DNA of 64,000 nucleotides from Anthoceros angustus (Eukaryota; Streptophyta; Anthocerotopsida; Anthocerotales; Anthocerotaceae), in the NCBI GenBank assembly GCA_010909165.1, contig VJWM01000068.1:992001-1056000 (forward strand), read 5' to 3'. Below the pieces are notes generated by a model. That model had not been told where the DNA came from, searched no databases, and saw nothing but the letters and a program-made list of their open reading frames with translations. Below, piece by piece: positions 32,245-42,029 of this stretch (within the stretch, counting starts at the first letter, position 1; each line of letters begins with the position of its first letter). The position numbers were made by a program, and so were the translations under genes.

Positions 32245-34592
32245 AAGCTTTCTTAGCGGCTGTTCGGTTCCTGTTGGAAACTTGCAGAAACAGAGTGGAA
32301 GCTGGATCACTGGTTACCTGAAACCGTTCACATGGCAAAACGGCCAATGGGCCATGCACAGGCTACTTGGCCTCTCATTCCCTCGAATCAGCCCACCACG
32401 ATTTCTAACATGGGTTATACAGCGTGAAGTTTCACTGGATGTTGATCTTCTTTCCTTGAAAAGCTGAGTGTCGTTTGTTTTGTCACTGGTTTTCTGGACA
32501 CGTCTGTGAAAGGAAACAACGACGGAATGGTTCAGTCACTATTTGAAACCGCCCGACAACCGACAGCATGTGAAGGTCGAGACTGACCAGATGAAACATG
32601 TAGCTGGATGGCGTTTCGTGCCTCCATAATCGCAGATTTCCAGTCGTCGTAACCAGCTTTGTGCTCGGCTTTCCTCGACCGTTTTAACCCTGGAACCTGA
32701 ATGGGAAGAAGAACAGGACACACTGAGTTTCACGTCTGGTATAGAAGGTAGCAGCACGGCATTAAAATGAAGTACCTGCAAGCCATCGTCCAAGTCAAGA
32801 GGCTCCTCGTTTTCATCACTAGAATCCTCCAGCTCATCCTGTTTTCTTTGCTAGGAAGGGCGTCTAGAAGGTCTATGCATCAGAAACATGGAGTAAGCAT
32901 CAGGAATTAATCAGCAAGAAGGTAGTGGGCAGGACGCAAGAGCAACTAAGAAAGCTACCTCGTTGTCCCCTGATCTTCGCAGGATCTTTTTCTCCTTTTC
33001 AATGCCCAGAATGTCAAAGCACAAGTCGAGCATTGATGTTGCTACCTGCGCGAAACAAAACATCATCTCGCTGGCAAAGTCAAGGAGGCAAGGGTGCTTT
33101 CCTATGTTAAGGAAAGCTTACGTTTCGAACTCGGATTCGGATGTGCCACAGATGTCCAGAAGCTTCATCTTGTCCACTTTCAACTGCTCATAGGACAAGC
33201 AACACGACGTGAGCAATTCAGCAACAACTCTTACCAATTCACGAGGCAAACAGGAGACCCTGCTACCATTACCGGATCTAGACACTAGGATGAAAGTACC
33301 TTGTTCTTCTTTGCACAGAGGAAGAAAGCAACCGAAGTGAACACAGGACGCCCAAAATCTGCACTTGCTCTTCTACCCGCAGGCAAAGCCGCCAAGAATC
33401 TGGTCTTATACCTACAACAAACAACACAGGGAGATGCCATTCAGCATCTGTTGAGCTGGTATCTACAGAACTATGACCTTAAATAACAAAGGGAGCAACT
33501 TACAGTGTCAAAGCTTTATGTACAGCATCAACTAGCCTAACGCACCCAAACTGCACTGCTAACTCTCGCACGTCAACTTTGTTCCTGCACAGAATGCACA
33601 TCGTTGGAAAGGACACACAACATGATTAGGACGGGTCACAAAACCAGAGCCTGGACCTCTTCTCTGCAATGCTAAGACGAAAACACTACCTTATCCCCAA
33701 CGCATTCTGCAACGCATTCATACACCTGACATAAGCTTTGTCAGACATCCCACTCACACGAGTCGCCTTCGATCTGTTAAATGGGACCTGCAATCTGCAA
33801 CCACAATGCATAAGCTCCAAGGGCTACACCACAGCAAGGCAACCGATAGACCCGCATTGCTACCGTGAAACCAACCTCAGGCGGGACAAGGGAGCTTACT
33901 CAGTGCAAGCAAGTTCGAGGCACAGAACCGACTTGCACACTTCCCCTGCACAACAACAGCGGAAGCACAACCCATGAGACAAAGTGAGCAAAATTGAGGT
34001 GAAACACGAAAATCCGAGAGCCAGCCGCAGCCGCAGCCACAGCCCGCCATCCCTCATCCTTGCCCACTGAAAGGACACCCATCATCTTAGCAACATCACC
34101 CACCACTCCAAAACTGGCGGAGCTGAAATGCACGTTGCTGAGCCGCTGCAATTCTTGCGCCTTTTTGGTCACCTGAGCCCCACCTTCATGCCCAGCTTCT
34201 CTTGCAGCGCTTTTATGTCCATTTCCGCAACCCGACCCGCCGTCCCTTCTTTGGCGTCACAGCTACCCCGGCAGCGCAAGACCCCTTCAGTGCAGATACC
34301 AGGAGGTGCCCATCGCCCTGCTCGAGCCCCTGCCTCCACGTGAACAGGCAATCGTGGGCGCCCAGATCCGAGCACCAACGCAGGCGTCACCTGGCCTCAA
34401 TGCGTGACAAAACACGCCGAGATGGATGTCGAGAGTAAGTCAGGAGACCGCAGCACGACGGGAGCTGACTGGAATGCTCCAGGCTGGTGAGGTGAAGAAA
34501 GGCGTGGACAGAGAAGGAGGGCGGGAGAAGAGCACAGCGCGGGAACGCAACCTCTCCAATTTTGTCCTTACCAACTAACTGCAAACGTTGTA
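32245..34592 (+). repeat. Direct duplicate of 29903-32245
   Basis: Whole ORC6 with flanks, the second and third complete copies. The join shares one base. Confidence 0.95.
32532..34222 (-). CDS. ORC6: Origin recognition complex subunit 6, full gene
   Basis: ORC6 is the smallest subunit of the complex that marks replication origins. It has a TFIIB-like cyclin-box fold and helps load MCM2-7. Nine exons on the minus strand: 34100-34222 (ATG), 33900-33945, 33690-33794, 33504-33584, 33300-33411, 33122-33183, 32959-33045, 32776-32872, 32532-32696 (stop), about 290 residues against 284 in Arabidopsis. Family landmarks in order: 'ELQRLSNVHFSSASFGVVG', 'GEVCKSVLCLELACTE', 'VSGMSDKAYVRCMNALQNA', 'VDVRELAVQFGCVRLVDAV', 'YKTRFLAALPAGRRASADF', 'GRPVFTSVAFFLCAKKNK', 'LKVDKMKLLDICGTSESEF', 'MLDLCFDILGIEKEKKD', and a C-terminal 'GYDDWKSAIMEA' tail. 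Exon 1 lacks one C near 34182 (correct at 36319), and exon 6 lacks one G. Introns are 76-154 bp. Confidence 0.95.
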
Positions 34593-34852
34593 TTTCACGT
34601 GCCGGCGGCAACGACTCGAGACGCTCGTGAGTCGGGAATCGGGGCTGGGCATCCTTCCCAGTGTATGTAAATATGTGACGTAACCTCACAGCATCCAAAG
34701 CTCTCTCTCCATGTCCATTGGGGACAGTCAGTGGCATCCGACGTGGTCCAGTGGGACAGGTACATCGGATGTATAAAAAAGTGTGTGGGTTTTTTTTGTT
34801 TGGGGCTAGGTGGTGTCTCGGCTTGGGCATAGCCCCTAATCACCACCCTCAG
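34223..34852. promoter_or_regulatory. ORC6 upstream region with ACGT elements and TATA box
   Basis: Upstream of ORC6 on one side and of a small plus-strand ORF on the other. It contains a perfect G-box CACGTG (34596-34601), a TGACGTAA element (34676-34683), an ACGTGG core (34741-34746) and a TATA-like 'tataaaa' (34772-34778). ACGT-core elements bind plant bZIP/bHLH factors; function here is inference. The same set recurs at about 36737-36918 and 39629-39809. Confidence 0.55.
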
Positions 34853-35064
34853 GACATCACGAAGCTGGCAGCCTTCGTGGCGTCGCAGCTCATCTTCACG
34901 ACGACCTATGCGAAGGAGACGAGTCTTGGAGGGGCTCAATCCTCGTCAGGACGCCTACTCGAGCCTCAACCCCTTCACACAAGAGATCAGGAAGACGCAC
35001 CAATCTGGGCCAGCGTCAACCGAGCTCGAACCCCGGTCTCGGGGTTGCGAGTGATGCATGCTGA
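34853..35064 (+). CDS. Small ORF 'DITKLAAFVASQ' (block 10 copy, frameshifted)
   Basis: Same short ORF as at 36988-37198, but one extra G near 34935 and one near 35043 break the frame. The first part 'DITKLAAFVASQLIFTTTY' is intact. It also differs at 35018-35021, the three-version site. Confidence 0.4.
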
Positions 35065-35168
35065 CCGGGATACCATGTCCCGTGGGACAAACAAAACCAG
35101 TCGCCTAATTTATTTATAAGAGGAGCCCGTTTAGGAGTATTCAGAATTTGAGACGGACTTAATATTTA

Positions 35169-35192
35169 AATATATTCTATCTGGAATATATT
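35169..35192. repeat. AT-rich inverted repeat, 9-bp arms
   Basis: Perfect arms 'aatatattc' and 'gaatatatt' around the loop 'tatctg'. It sits about 155 bp upstream of the 'MADTESG' ORF and recurs unchanged at 37303-37326 and 40195-40218. Confidence 0.8.
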
Positions 35193-35345
35193 CATGCTGG
35201 CTTGTTCAGACGTGTGGCTTTGGACTCCACCTAGTTTCCCCCCTATAACTGCCCTGAATGCTTCACTGGCCAGCGGAAAACGACTCGAGACGTCCGTGAT
35301 GCGCGGTGGGAGGTTTCTCTTTCCCCGCCTAACCAAAAGTTCAGC

Positions 35346-35666
35346 ATGGCTGACACAGAATCTGGGCCTGCTGCTCCAACCAATGCCTGGCGAGAACCAG
35401 CGGCTTCTGGCACGCGTGATCGCTTTGCGGAGCCCGTAGCATCAGTAGTGGCAATGTGCTGTGTGGCGGCAATAGCAAGTGCAACGACGATGGCATTCTA
35501 CATCGAGTCTGAGGAGACGGAGTTTGATTTTGCAAGGCGGGTGGTAGAGCATGTACAGTGCATAATCTCAGACTTCGGCATCCGAAATGGAAGTTATGAT
35601 CCCTGTTGCATGGTCTCGCAGAACGGGGTTCCTGAGTGGGAGGACTGGATCACACGCAACCAGTGA
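35346..35666 (+). CDS. Unrecognised small membrane protein 'MADTESG' (block 10 copy)
   Basis: Intact 106-codon ORF identical in meaning to 37478-37798. The block ends at 35692, just after the stop, so the methyltransferase that normally follows is absent and ORC6 sequence resumes. Confidence 0.55.
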   Translation: MADTESGPAAPTNAWREPAASGTRDRFAEPVASVVAMCCVAAIASATTMAFYIESEETEFDFARRVVEHVQCIISDFGIRNGSYDPCCMVSQNGVPEWEDWITRNQ

Positions 35667-35687
35667 GAGCGGATCGGAGGCCTCCGG

Positions 35688-36362
35688 AACTGCACTGCTA
35701 ACTCTCGCACGTCAACTTTGTTCCTGCACAGAATGCACATCGTTGGAAAGGACACACAACATGATTAGGACGGGTCACAAAACCAGAGCCTGGACCTCTT
35801 CTCTGCAATGCTAAGACGAAAACACTACCTTATCCCCAACGCATTCTGCAACGCATTCATACACCTGACATAAGCTTTGTCAGACATCCCACTCACACGA
35901 GTCGCCTTCGATCTGTTAAATGGGACCTGCAATCTGCAACCACAATGCATAAGCTCCAAGGGCTACACCACAGCAAGGCAACCGATAGACCCGCATTGCT
36001 ACCGTGAAACCAACCTCAGGCGGGACAAGGGAGCTTACTCAGTGCAAGCAAGTTCGAGGCACAGAACCGACTTGCACACTTCCCCTGCACAACAACAGCG
36101 GAAGCACAACCCATGAGACAAAGTGAGCAAAATTGAGGTGAAACACGAAAATCCGAGAGCCAGCCGCAGCCGCAGCCACAGCCCGCCATCCCTCATCCTT
36201 GCCCACTGAAAGGACACCCATCATCTTAGCAACATCACCCACCACTCCAAAACTGGCGGAGCTGAAATGCACGTTGCTGAGCCGCTGCAATTCTTGCGCC
36301 TTTTTGGTCACCTGAGCCCCCACCTTCATGCCCAGCTTCTCTTGCAGCGCTTTTATGTCCAT
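35688..36362 (-). CDS. ORC6: ORC6 5' exons 1-4 (block 11 copy)
   Basis: Repeat of 33549-34222, holding exons 1-3 and most of exon 4. It has the best exon 1: from the ATG at 36360-36362 it reads 'MDIKALQEKLGMKVGAQVT' and 'KKAQELQRLSNVHFSS' without a break to the donor at 36239, because all five C are present near 36319. This copy should be used for the ORC6 N-terminus. Confidence 0.92.
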
Positions 36363-36987
36363 TTCCGCAACCCGACCCGCCGTCCCCTTCTTTGGCGTCA
36401 CAGCTACCCCCGGCAGCGCAAGACCCCTTCAGTGCAGATACCAGGAGGTGCCCATCGCCCTGCTCGAGCCCCTGCCTCCACGTGAACAGGCAATCGTGGG
36501 CGCCCAGATCCGAGCACCAACGCAGGCGTCACCTGGCCTCAATGCGTGACAAAACACGCCGAGATGGATGTCGAGAGTAAGTCAGGAGACCGCAGCACGA
36601 CGGGAGCTGACTGGAATGCTCCAGGCTGGTGAGGTGAAGAAAGGCGTGGACAGAGAAGGAGGGCGGGAGAAGAGCACAGCGCGGGAACGCAACCTCTCCA
36701 ATTTTGTCCTTACCAACTAACTGCAAACGTTGTATTTCACGTGCCGGCGGCAACGACTCGAGACGCTCGTGAGTCGGGAATCAGGGCTGGGCATCCTTCC
36801 CAGTGTATGTAAATATGTGACGTAACCTCACAGCATCCAAAGCTCTCTCCATGTCCATTGGGGACAGTCAGTGGCATCCGACGTGGTCCAGTGGGACAGG
36901 TACATCGGATGTATAAAAAGTGTGTGGGTTTTTGTTTGGGGCTAGGTGGTGTCTCGGCTTGGGCATAGCCCCTAATCACCACCCTCA

Positions 36988-37198
36988 GGACATCACGAAG
37001 CTGGCAGCCTTCGTGGCGTCGCAGCTCATCTTCACGACGACCTATGCGAAGGAGACGAGTCTTGGAGGGCTCAATCCTCGTCAGGACGCCTACTCGAGCC
37101 TCAACCCCTTCACACAAGAGATCAGGAAGACGCACCAATCTGGGCCAGCGTCAGCCGAGCTCGAACCCCGGTCTCGGGTTGCGAGTGATGCATGCTGA
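36988..37198 (+). CDS. Unrecognised small ORF 'DITKLAAFVASQ'
   Basis: I do not recognise it. After an acceptor-like 'ccaccctcag' it reads 'DITKLAAFVASQLIFTTTY', 'AKETSLGGLNPRQDAYSSL' and 'NPFTQEIRKTHQSGP', stopping at 37196-37198. The composition looks coding, with one weak hydrophobic stretch and a charged tail. A possible first exon lies at about 36851-36898 ('MSIGDSQWHPTWSSG') before a 'gtacat' donor, but its phase is one base off. A TATA-like 'tataaaa' (36912-36918) sits inside that supposed intron and would argue for a separate transcript start. The ORF stays open in the copy at 39881-40090, which supports it being real. About 280 bp upstream of the 'MADTESG' ORF. Confidence 0.45.
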
Positions 37199-37477
37199 CT
37201 GGGATACCATGTCCCGTGGGACAAACAAAACCAGTCGCCTAATTTATTTATAAGAGGAGCCCGTTTAGGAGTATTCAGAATTTGAGACGGACTTAATATT
37301 TAAATATATTCTATCTGGAATATATTCATGCTGGCTTGTTCAGACGTGTGGCTTTGGACTCCACCTAGTTTCCCCTATAACTGCCCTGAATGCTTCACTG
37401 GCCAGCGGAAAACGACTCGAGACGTCCGTGATGCGCGGTGGGAGGTTTCTCTTTCCCCGCCTAACCAAAAGTTCAGC

Positions 37478-37798
37478 ATGGCTGACACAGAATCTGGGCC
37501 TGCTGCTCCAACCAATGCCTGGCGAGAACCAGCGGCTTCTGGCACGCGTGATCGCTTTGCGGAGCCCGTAGCATCAGTAGTGGCAATGTGCTGTGTGGCG
37601 GCAATAGCAAGTGCAACGACGATGGCATTCTACATCGAGTCTGAGGAGACGGAGTTTGATTTTGCAAGGCGGGTGGTAGAGCATGTACAGTGCATAATCT
37701 CAGACTTCGGCATCCGAAATGGAAGTTATGATCCCTGTTGCATGGTCTCGCAGAACGGGGTTCCTGAGTGGGAGGACTGGATCACACGCAACCAGTGA
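37478..37798 (+). CDS. Unrecognised small membrane protein 'MADTESG'
   Basis: I do not recognise this 106-residue protein. It starts 'MADTESGPAAPTNAWREPA', has one hydrophobic segment 'VASVVAMCCVAAIASATTM', then an acidic turn 'YIESEETEFDFARR' and a tail 'VVEHVQCIISDFGIRNGSY' ending 'EWEDWITRNQ'. The frame is open upstream to 37328, but the ATG at 37478 is the natural start. It sits 53 bp upstream of the methyltransferase on the same strand, very close for separate plant genes. The stop region 'aaccagtgagag' could also be read as a donor, and 'ggcgcag' inside the methyltransferase start as an acceptor, but the phases do not match. It is intact in three of four copies, which supports a real gene. 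Confidence 0.55.
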   Translation: MADTESGPAAPTNAWREPAASGTRDRFAEPVASVVAMCCVAAIASATTMAFYIESEETEFDFARRVVEHVQCIISDFGIRNGSYDPCCMVSQNGVPEWEDWITRNQ

Positions 37799-37851
37799 GA
37801 GCGGATCGGAGGCCTCCGGAACTGAGATCAACCGTTGGCCTCTGACATCTC

Positions 37852-38845
37852 ATGGCCTTCATGGCGCAGAGGAGAGAGCTACAAGAGTATGGAGACACGG
37901 CCTACTGGGATGAGAGGTACACAAACGACGCTGGCCCGTTCGACTGGTACCAGCGCTACAGCGGTTTGCAGACGCTGCTGGACAAGTATGTTGCCAAAAG
38001 CTCCAAGGTTTTGATGATAGGCTGCGGGAACGCTCTCACCTCGGAGGAGATGGTGAAGGACGGTTATGAGGACGTTGTGAACATCGACATTTCACCTGTT
38101 GTGGTAGAGAGTATGCAGCAGAAATATGCGGAACAGAGCCAGCTGCAGTACCAGGTGATGGATGCCCAGGAGATGCAGGAGTTCAAAGATGGCACATTTG
38201 ATGCAGTGATCGACAAGGGCTTGTTAGACTCGCTGCTGTGTGGGACCACGGCGCAGCAAAGTGCAACGCAGATGCTAGGGAGGTCTGTCGGGTGCTGAGG
38301 CAGGGAGGAGTCTACTTGCTGGTCACGCACGGGGAGCCGAAGCAGCGAACCACCTCCGGCAGCCGGAGGTGTTGAAATGGTCCATAGCTCTGCATGTTGT
38401 GCCCAAGCCTGGTTGCCAGTCCAAGCAGGCTGATCCTGGGAACACATGGGATTGCACAGAGACAGTCCCCTGCCGGAAGAAGAGCAGCCGGCGGAGGCTG
38501 ATGGGAAGGAGGGCAAGGGAAGGCTGCGGACGGGAAGAAGGAGAATGGCAAGAAGGGTAAGGAGGGGAGCAAGAAAGCAGAGGCGGAAGTCAAAAAGGAT
38601 GGGAAAGCTGCACCTGCAGAGGGAAGAAGGATGCGAAGGGTGAAGAAAACTCCCCGATTCCCCGCCTCCGGAACCAACCGCTGAACCAGAGCCACGAACA
38701 TACCTTCAATACTACGGAGAGATGGACGTGCACTTCGTGTACATCTGCGCCAAGGAAGGAGGTTCTTCCAAGGAAGGATAGCAAAGCAGCGGGGAAAGAT
38801 GCCAAAGGGAAGGACAAGCCAGCCCCAAGTAAGAAGGCTAAATGA
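37852..38845 (+). CDS. EEF1AKMT4/METTL13-type methyltransferase (block 11 copy)
   Basis: Same gene as 43799-44799. The catalytic half is intact to about 38280. One lost G near 38281 ('gctagggaggtc' against 'gctaggggaggtc') shifts the frame after 'SATQMLG', four bases are missing near 38346, and several losses in the purine-rich 3' part scramble the tail. Confidence 0.9.
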
Positions 38846-38995
38846 GGTCTCATTGTTGTAAGCAGCTTGTAAGCAGCATGGAGCATAAATGCACCGCCAC
38901 TTCACAAGCACACAATGCATGCGGACAAGGGTGCATGTTTTAAGTTCCTCACGCAAGACAAGAGGATGCCTAGTGCTCCAGAATCAACAACTGCA

Positions 38996-39256
38996 GAAGC
39001 ACAACCCATGAGACAAAGTGAGCAAAATTGAGGTGAAACACGAAAATCCGAGAGCCAGCCGCAGCCGCAGCCACAGCCCGCCATCCCTCATCCTTGCCCA
39101 CTGAAAGGACACCCATCATCTTAGCAACATCACCCACCACTCCAAAACTGGCGGAGCTGAAATGCACGTTGCTGAGCCGCTGCAATTCTTGCGCCTTTTT
39201 GGTCACCTGAGCCCCACCTTCATGCCCAGCTTCTCTTGCAGCGCTTTTATGTCCAT
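38996..39256 (-). pseudogene. ORC6: ORC6 exon 1 only (block 12 partial copy)
   Basis: The block begins inside ORC6 intron 1, so only exon 1 (ATG at 39254-39256) and part of the intron are present. One C is missing near 39216, so the 'MKVGAQVTKK' segment is out of frame with the start. Confidence 0.85.
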
Positions 39257-39880
39257 TTCCGCAACCCGACCGCCGTCCCTTCTTTGGCGTCACAGCTACC
39301 CCCGGCAGCGCAAGACCCCTTCAGTGCAGATACCAGGAGGTGCCCATCGCCCTGCTCGAGCCCCTGCCTCCACGTGAACAGGCAATCGTGGGCGCCCAGA
39401 TCCGAGCACCAACGCAGGCGTCACCTGGCCTCAATGCGTGACAAAACACGCCGAGATGGATGTCGAGAGTAAGTCAGGAGACCGCAGCACGACGGGAGCT
39501 GACTGGAATGCTCCAGGCTGGTGAGGTGAAGAAAGGCGTGGACAGAGAAGGAGGGCGGGAGAAGAGCACAGCGCGGGAACGCAACCTCTCCAATTTTGTC
39601 CTTACCAACTAACTGCAAACGTTGTATTTCACGTGCCGGCGGCAACGACTCGAGACGCTCGTGAGTCGGGAATCAGGGCTGGGCATCCTTCCCAGTGTAT
39701 GTAAATATGTGACGTAACCTCACAGCATCCAAAGCTCTCTCCATGTCCATTGGGGACAGTCAGTGGCATCCGACGTGGTCCAGTGGGACAGGTACATCGG
39801 ATGTATAAAAAGTGTGTGGGTTTTTGTTTGGGGCTAGGTGGTGTCTCGGCTTGGGCATAGCCCCTAATCACCACCCTCAG

Positions 39881-40090
39881 GACATCACGAAGCTGGCAGC
39901 CTTCGTGGCGTCGCAGCTCATCTTCACGACGACCTATGCGAAGGAGACGAGTCTTGGAGGGCTCAATCCTCGTCAGGACGCCTACTCGAGCCTCAACCCC
40001 TTCACACAAGAGATCAGGAAGACGCACCAATCTGGGCCAGCGTCAACTGAGCTCGAACCCCGGTCTCGGGTTGCGAGTGATGCATGCTGA
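39881..40090 (+). CDS. Small ORF 'DITKLAAFVASQ' (block 12 copy)
   Basis: Intact repeat of 36988-37198. It differs by codons at 40045-40049 (Thr for Ala in the 'GPAS-ELEPRS' segment), part of the three-version site shared with 35018 and 37153. Confidence 0.45.
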   Translation, partial: DITKLAAFVASQLIFTTTYAKETSLGGLNPRQDAYSSLNPFTQEIRKTHQSGPASTELEPRSRVASDAC

Positions 40091-40369
40091 CTGGGATACC
40101 ATGTCCCGTGGGACAAACAAAACCAGTCGCCTAATTTATTTATAAGAGGAGCCCGTTTAGGAGTATTCAGAATTTGAGACGGACTTAATATTTAAATATA
40201 TTCTATCTGGAATATATTCATGCTGGCTTGTTCAGACGTGTGGCTTTGGACTCCACCTAGTTTCCCCTATAACTGCCCTGAATGCTTCACTGGCCAGCGG
40301 AAAACGACTCGAGACGTCCGTGATGCGCGGTGGGAGGTTTCTCTTTCCCCGCCTAACCAAAAGTTCAGC

Positions 40370-40690
40370 ATGGCTGACACAGAATCTGGGCCTGCTGCTC
40401 CAACCAATGCCTGGCGAGAACCAGCGGCTTCTGGCACGCGTGATCGCTTTGCGGAGCCCGTAGCATCAGTAGTGGCAATGTGCTGTGTGGCGGCAATAGC
40501 AAGTGCAACGACGATGGCATTCTACATCGAGTCTGAGGAGACGGAGTTTGATTTTGCAAGGCGGGTGGTAGAGCATGTACAGTGCATAATCTCAGACTTC
40601 GGCATCCGAAATGGAAGTTATGATCCCTGTTGCATGGTCTCGCAGAACGGGGTTCCTGAGTGGGAGGACTGGATCACACGCAACCAGTGA
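40370..40690 (+). CDS. Small membrane protein 'MADTESG' (block 12 copy)
   Basis: Intact 106-codon repeat of 37478-37798, again 53 bp ahead of a methyltransferase copy. No amino-acid difference seen. Confidence 0.55.
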   Translation: MADTESGPAAPTNAWREPAASGTRDRFAEPVASVVAMCCVAAIASATTMAFYIESEETEFDFARRVVEHVQCIISDFGIRNGSYDPCCMVSQNGVPEWEDWITRNQ

Positions 40691-40743
40691 GAGCGGATCG
40701 GAGGCCTCCGGAACTGAGATCAACCGTTGGCCTCTGACATCTC

Positions 40744-41739
40744 ATGGCCTTCATGGCGCAGAGGAGAGAGCTACAAGAGTATGGAGACACGGCCTACTGG
40801 GATGAGAGGTACACAAACGACGCTGGCCCGTTCGACTGGTACCAGCGCTACAGCGGTTTGCAGACGCTGCTGGACAAGTATGTTGCCAAAAGCTCCAAGG
40901 TTTTGATGATAGGCTGCGGGAACGCTCTCACCTCGGAGGAGATGGTGAAGGACGGTTATGAGGACGTTGTGAACATCGACATTTCACCTGTTGTGGTAGA
41001 GAGTATGCAGCAGAAATATGCGGAACAGAGCCAGCTGCAGTACCAGGTGATGGATGCCCAGGAGATGCAGGAGTTCAAAGATGGCACATTTGATGCAGTG
41101 ATCGACAAGGGCTTGTTAGACTCGCTGCTGTGTGGGACCACGGCGCAGCAAAGTGCAACGCAGATGCTAGGGAGGTCTGTCGGGTGCTGAGGCAGGGAGG
41201 AGTCTACTTGCTGGTCACGCACGGGGAGCCGAAGCAGCGTTTGAACCACCTCCGGCAGCCGGAGGTGTTGAAATGGTCCATAGCTCTGCATGTTGTGCCC
41301 AAGCCTGGTTGCCAGTCCAAGCAGGCTGATCCTGGGAACACATGGGATTGCACAGAGACAGTCCCCTGCCGGAAGAAGAGCAGCCGGCGGAGGCTGATGG
41401 GAAGGAGGGCAAGGGAAGGCTGCGGACGGGAAGAAGGAGAATGGCAAGAAGGGTAAGGAGGGAGCAAGAAAGCAGAGGCGGAAGTCAAAAGGATGGGAAA
41501 GCTGCACCTGCAGAGGGAAGAAGGATGCGAAGGGTGAAGAAAACTCCCCGATTCCCCGCCTCCGGAACCAACCGCTGAACCAGAGCCACGAACATACCTT
41601 CAATACTACGGAGAGATGGACGTGCACTTCGTGTACATCTGCGCCAAGGAAGGAGGTTCTTCCAAGGAAGGATAGCAAAGCAGCGGGGAAAGATGCCAAA
41701 GGGAAGGACAAGCCAGCCCCAAGTAAGAAGGCTAAATGA
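40744..41739 (+). CDS. EEF1AKMT4/METTL13-type methyltransferase (block 12 copy)
   Basis: Repeat of 37852-38845. It shares the one-G loss after 'SATQMLG' (41171) with block 11 but keeps 'KQRLNHLRQPEVLKW' that block 11 has damaged. The Lys/Gly-rich region has several frame changes. Followed on the right by its natural neighbour, ILP1 in the opposite direction. Confidence 0.9.
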
Positions 41740-42029
41740 GGTCTCATTGTTGTAAGCAGCTTGTAAGCAGCATGGAGCATAAATGCACCGCCACTTCACA
41801 AGCACACAATGCATGCGGACAAGGGTGCATGTTTTAAGTTCCTCACGCAAGACAAGAGGATGCCTAGTGCTCCAGAATCAACAACTGCAGAGGCCAGCAC
41901 AGATCTTCCCATAATACATCTTGCTTCAGTAATTACACAAAATTGTTCTGAAAAGCACTTCGTGAGGAAATACAATGATGCACGAAAATACAGTCCTTCC
42001 CAATGCCGGGGCAGGCAGGATACCACGGC
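41740..42029. other. Convergent 3' region, methyltransferase (+) / ILP1 (-)
   Basis: About 290 bp between two stop codons, mostly AT-rich 3' sequence. No gene or strong hairpin seen. Recurs at 44800-45092 and 47961-48248. Confidence 0.5.

Larger units (their letters stand above)
35688..37824 (+). repeat. Direct duplicate of 33549-35692
   Basis: ORC6 5' exons plus the two small ORFs. The join shares 'aactg'. Confidence 0.95.
38996..41891 (+). repeat. Direct duplicate of 36101-38997
   Basis: ORC6 exon 1, small ORFs, methyltransferase. The join shares 'ga'. Confidence 0.95.

Noticed and set aside
37795-37868. Intron joining the 'MADTESG' ORF to the methyltransferase
   Set aside because: Donor-like 'gtgaga' and acceptor-like 'gcgcag' exist, but the joined phase puts the methyltransferase out of frame, and the methyltransferase has its own good ATG.
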